Shown here in pieces: positions 63,041 through 64,000 of a stretch of DNA of 64,000 nt. The stretch's first letter is position 1. Every line of letters begins with the position of its first letter. Source of the stretch: Tragulus kanchil (lineage: Eukaryota; Chordata; Mammalia; Artiodactyla; Tragulidae). Under the pieces are notes generated by a model that made no database searches, had not been told where the DNA came from, and saw nothing but the letters and a program-made list of their open reading frames with translations. The stretch is from NCBI GenBank assembly GCA_022376925.1, contig JAIOJX010000004.1, positions 1,364,001 through 1,428,000 of the forward strand, read 5' to 3'. Position numbers and translations under genes: made by a program.

Positions 63041-63929
63041 CTTCTCTGAAATCCCCAAGGAATTATTCTAATTCTTTACAAGTCATTTTAAAAACAATCA
63101 AAACAGAAAAACATTGAATCTCAAAACTTGAAGGAGCCTCAAAATCCTGAAATCCCCAAATCCTTTCTAAAATGAAGCATATCAAGCGTGCATGAATGCA
63201 CTATGGCCTGGGAATTCACCAAACCCTACAACAGTACACTCTAAACTTAAGGCTCTCTTGAAATAAAAATGTCTCCTCCAAAACTGACTTTCTGTAACTG
63301 ACTTTCTAGCTCTGCCCTCTGTCTCAATTTAAAATTTCTATCTCTAATCCTCCTTCTGCACAGTGGTCTTATAAGTATTTAAAGAGAGCTTTTATATTCC
63401 TCTTAAATTTATTTTCTACAGGTAAAAATACTCCCAGTTGCACCCAACCAGGGTTGATTTTGCATGCCAAAGGATATTTTGTAATGTATGGGGACATAAT
63501 TTGCTGTCATAGTTGGAAAGGGTGATGCTACTGATGTTCATGAGACAGAGGTCAGGGACACTGCCAAATACCTTACAATGCACAGACAGCCCACTACAAC
63601 AGGTCATCTGGTCTACAATGACAGGCATGCTTCAGATGAGAAACTTCGGTTTAGAGGAGGTGATTTTCATCAATAGCAGGGACCTGGTGTCTTCTGTATG
63701 TATTATACTGTGTCATTACCAGGTAAGAATGGCAGCTATAAAAACATAATCCTCCAGTGCATTCTGTACAGACCAGAGAAGACTAGTACATTACCTTCCA
63801 CTCTACCTGCCGTAACTTAAAACAACTTGAGACATCCAGCAGTAAATTACCTTAACATCTAGGAAAGGTAGTGAGAAAAGTGTACCCTAACTGATCTATG
63901 AATTTGAGAGATGTTTGCCTGGAATCCTC
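63041..63929. other. HTR4 intron, unique, no exon seen
   Basis: Frames of 70 and 78 codons at 63416-63749 match nothing I know and lack splice support. Confidence 0.45.
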
Positions 63930-64000
63930 GTATAAATACCATTTGGCCCTCACAACTACTTTTGAGAAAGGAACAATAAATATACCCATTTCACATATGA

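Larger units (their letters stand above)
62840..64000 (+). repeat. Direct duplication 21, offset 1090 bp, cut by the window end
   Basis: 62840-62910 recurs exactly at 63930-64000. The next unmerged block evidently starts at 63930 and would continue beyond the window. Confidence 0.93.

Noticed and set aside
3735..64000. A CRISPR-like or tandem-array biological system
   Set aside because: Repeat units are about 1.1 kb, each pair differs from the next, there are no spacers of constant length, and the genome is mammalian.
54653..64000. Upstream HTR4 exon (TM3 end) within the window
   Set aside because: I searched the minus strand by eye for sequence encoding the LCCISLD region and found no match, so the exon probably lies beyond 64000.

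Overview
The window is nuclear DNA from a ruminant, most likely a bovid. The evidence is several Bov-tA SINEs and CHR-type tRNA-derived SINEs lying among older mammalian MIR, L2, L1, MER5A and MaLR-like remnants. The species cannot be decided from the sequence. There is no bacterial, plasmid or phage content, and almost all short ORFs are chance frames in introns and repeats.

One gene is supported: HTR4, the 5-HT4 serotonin receptor, on the minus strand. Three coding exons are present. 54499-54652 encodes residues 118-169 (end of the DRY motif, ICL2, TM4, start of ECL2). 47258-47826 encodes residues 170-358 (rest of ECL2, TM5, ICL3, TM6, TM7 and the common C-tail up to the known isoform divergence point). 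14381-14471 encodes the 5-HT4(b)-type C-terminal tail and stop. Intron phases agree across the three exons (2/0, 0/2, 2), and spliced together they end at 388 residues, the length I recall for human 5-HT4(b). The exons for residues 1-117 would lie beyond position 64000. Most of the rest is intron. The sequence below 14381 is 3' UTR of unknown extent followed by flank.

The dominant structural signal is not a gene. At 21 places the sequence steps back about 1.04-1.18 kb and repeats itself almost exactly, with no N gap. The window reads as about 22 contigs of roughly 2-6 kb laid end to end, each beginning with the last ~1.1 kb of its predecessor. Many joins carry a few to tens of bases of degraded sequence, with deletions and homopolymer changes, as expected of poor contig ends. 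I read this as false duplication from unmerged overlaps, not biology. About 23 kb of the 64 kb is redundant and the true locus is about 40-41 kb. The three HTR4 exons escape duplication, but intron lengths are inflated: the 54499/47826 intron is probably about 3.3 kb rather than 6.7 kb, and the 47258/14471 intron about 20.5 kb rather than 32.8 kb.

Apparently genuine features of interest are: a Bov-tA SINE split by a 163-bp segment whose inverted relative lies about 0.9 kb away (28027-28189 versus 27064-27205); nested SINE insertions with readable target-site duplications (2659-3159, 29133-29286, 17560-17868, 6556-6778); and long pyrimidine tracts on the sense strand before both internal HTR4 acceptors. 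I found no undescribed biological system.
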